A model generated the notes under the pieces. The model had not been told where the DNA came from and searched no databases. It was given only the letters and a program-made list of their open reading frames with translations. From NCBI GenBank assembly GCA_002305435.1, contig DBQZ01000067.1:15657-20820 (forward strand): a DNA stretch of 5,164 bases. The letters run 5' to 3'. Position 1 is the stretch's first letter. Each line of letters begins with the position of its first letter. Both the position numbers and the translations under genes were made by a program. This DNA comes from Clostridiales bacterium UBA1381. GTDB lineage: Bacteria; Bacillota; Clostridia; UBA1381. Shown here piece after piece: positions 4,755 through 5,164 of the stretch.

Positions 4755-5164
4755 ATGAAAGATATATTGAGAACGTTAAGCGATATGCGGGCAATATCGG
4801 GACAGGAATACAGGATAACGGATAAAATCGCCGACTTGTTCCGTCCGTATGCAGACGAGGTGGTAACCGATAATCTCGGCAGCGTTATTGCCGTGAAGCG
4901 ATGCGGGAAAAAGAATGCCAAGAAGGTCATGATAGAGGCTCACTGCGATGAGATCGGTTTGATGGTGAGCGGGATAGATGAGAGGGGATTTTTAAGCTTT
5001 ATAAATGTCGGCGGAGTCGATGCCCGCATACTGCCTTCGGCGGAAGTGGTCGTCCATGCAAAGGAGGAGCTTGTCGGAGTGATAGGCGCAAAGCCTCCGC
5101 ATTTGCAGGAGGCAGGCGAACAGGATAAAAGCGCTAAAATTAAAGATATGGCGATAGATGTCGG
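4755..5164 (+). CDS. M42-family metallo-aminopeptidase (partial, cut by window end)
   Basis: The first 136 codons of a protein whose family is usually about 330-360 aa; the end lies beyond the window. M42 enzymes (FrvX, YsdC, glutamyl or deblocking aminopeptidases) are cytosolic di-metal exopeptidases that trim peptides and form large tetrahedral complexes. Visible signatures: ISGQE (14-18), close to the family's SGxE; VTDNLGSVIAV (37-47); the metal-ligand region EAHCDEIGLMV (61-71) with His63 and Asp65; GGVDARILP (86-94); GVIGAKPPHL (108-117), highly typical of M42; and KIKDMAIDVG (from 128), with the final codon incomplete. The metal ligands after about residue 180 are not in the window. 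Start ATG 4755 has a good ribosome binding site. The substrate is unknown; adjacency to murD may be positional only. Confidence 0.9.
   Translation, partial: MKDILRTLSDMRAISGQEYRITDKIADLFRPYADEVVTDNLGSVIAVKRCGKKNAKKVMIEAHCDEIGLMVSGIDERGFLSFINVGGVDARILPSAEVVVHAKEELVGVIGAKPPHLQEAGEQDKSAKIKDMAIDV

Noticed and set aside
1..5164. Mobile elements, CRISPR arrays, tRNA or rRNA genes, or a phage-defence system
   Set aside because: No transposase or integrase motifs, terminal inverted repeats, regularly spaced repeats or structured RNA genes are seen; coding density is almost complete with core genes.

Overview
The window is about 5.2 kb of tightly packed bacterial chromosome with every gene on the + strand. 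It holds four complete genes and the start of a fifth. The combination points to a Firmicute of class Clostridia: strong AGGAGG-type ribosome binding sites, the order cmk-plsC-ispH, and above all a single reading frame joining IspH to ribosomal protein S1, an arrangement known from clostridia. A gut Oscillospirales/Ruminococcaceae-like lineage is a reasonable guess, but the sequence does not settle it. I see no mobile element, CRISPR array, tRNA or rRNA.

Layout: positions 1-38 hold the end of something upstream plus the cmk ribosome binding site. cmk (39-707, cytidylate kinase) abuts plsC (708-1292, 1-acylglycerol-3-phosphate acyltransferase), which overlaps by 4 bp (ATGA) the long ispH-rpsA fusion (1289-3316, 675 aa: HMBPP reductase followed by four S1 RNA-binding domains and an acidic tail). 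A 15-bp hairpin with a short T run (3324-3357) follows the fusion. Then come murD (3384-4742, UDP-MurNAc-L-Ala:glutamate ligase) and, 12 bp later, the first 136 codons of an M42-family metallo-aminopeptidase (4755 to the window end).

The genes read as a growth-linked set. Cmk feeds CTP to nucleic acid and CDP-diacylglycerol synthesis, PlsC makes phosphatidic acid, IspH makes the isoprenoid precursors of the undecaprenyl carrier, MurD builds the peptidoglycan stem peptide, and S1 supports translation initiation.

The most interesting signal lies inside the fusion gene. Just where the IspH domain ends there is a canonical Shine-Dalgarno sequence (AGGAGGT, 2091-2097) followed after 10 nt by an in-frame ATG (Met274, 2108). 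Upstream lie an unusually AT-rich stretch (24% GC over 1761-1860) and two promoter-like elements (1822-1851 with an extended -10, and 2007-2035 overlapping a perfect 8-bp dyad). Lysine codon choice also changes abruptly at the junction: AAA is 16 of 27 before Met274 and 4 of 36 after it. I infer that a free S1 protein of 402 aa may be made from within the fusion gene as well as the full-length bifunctional protein. This is a hypothesis from sequence only. A second point of note is that MurD carries an altered substrate-binding motif (NSSIDSSP where classical MurD has NDSKATNP).
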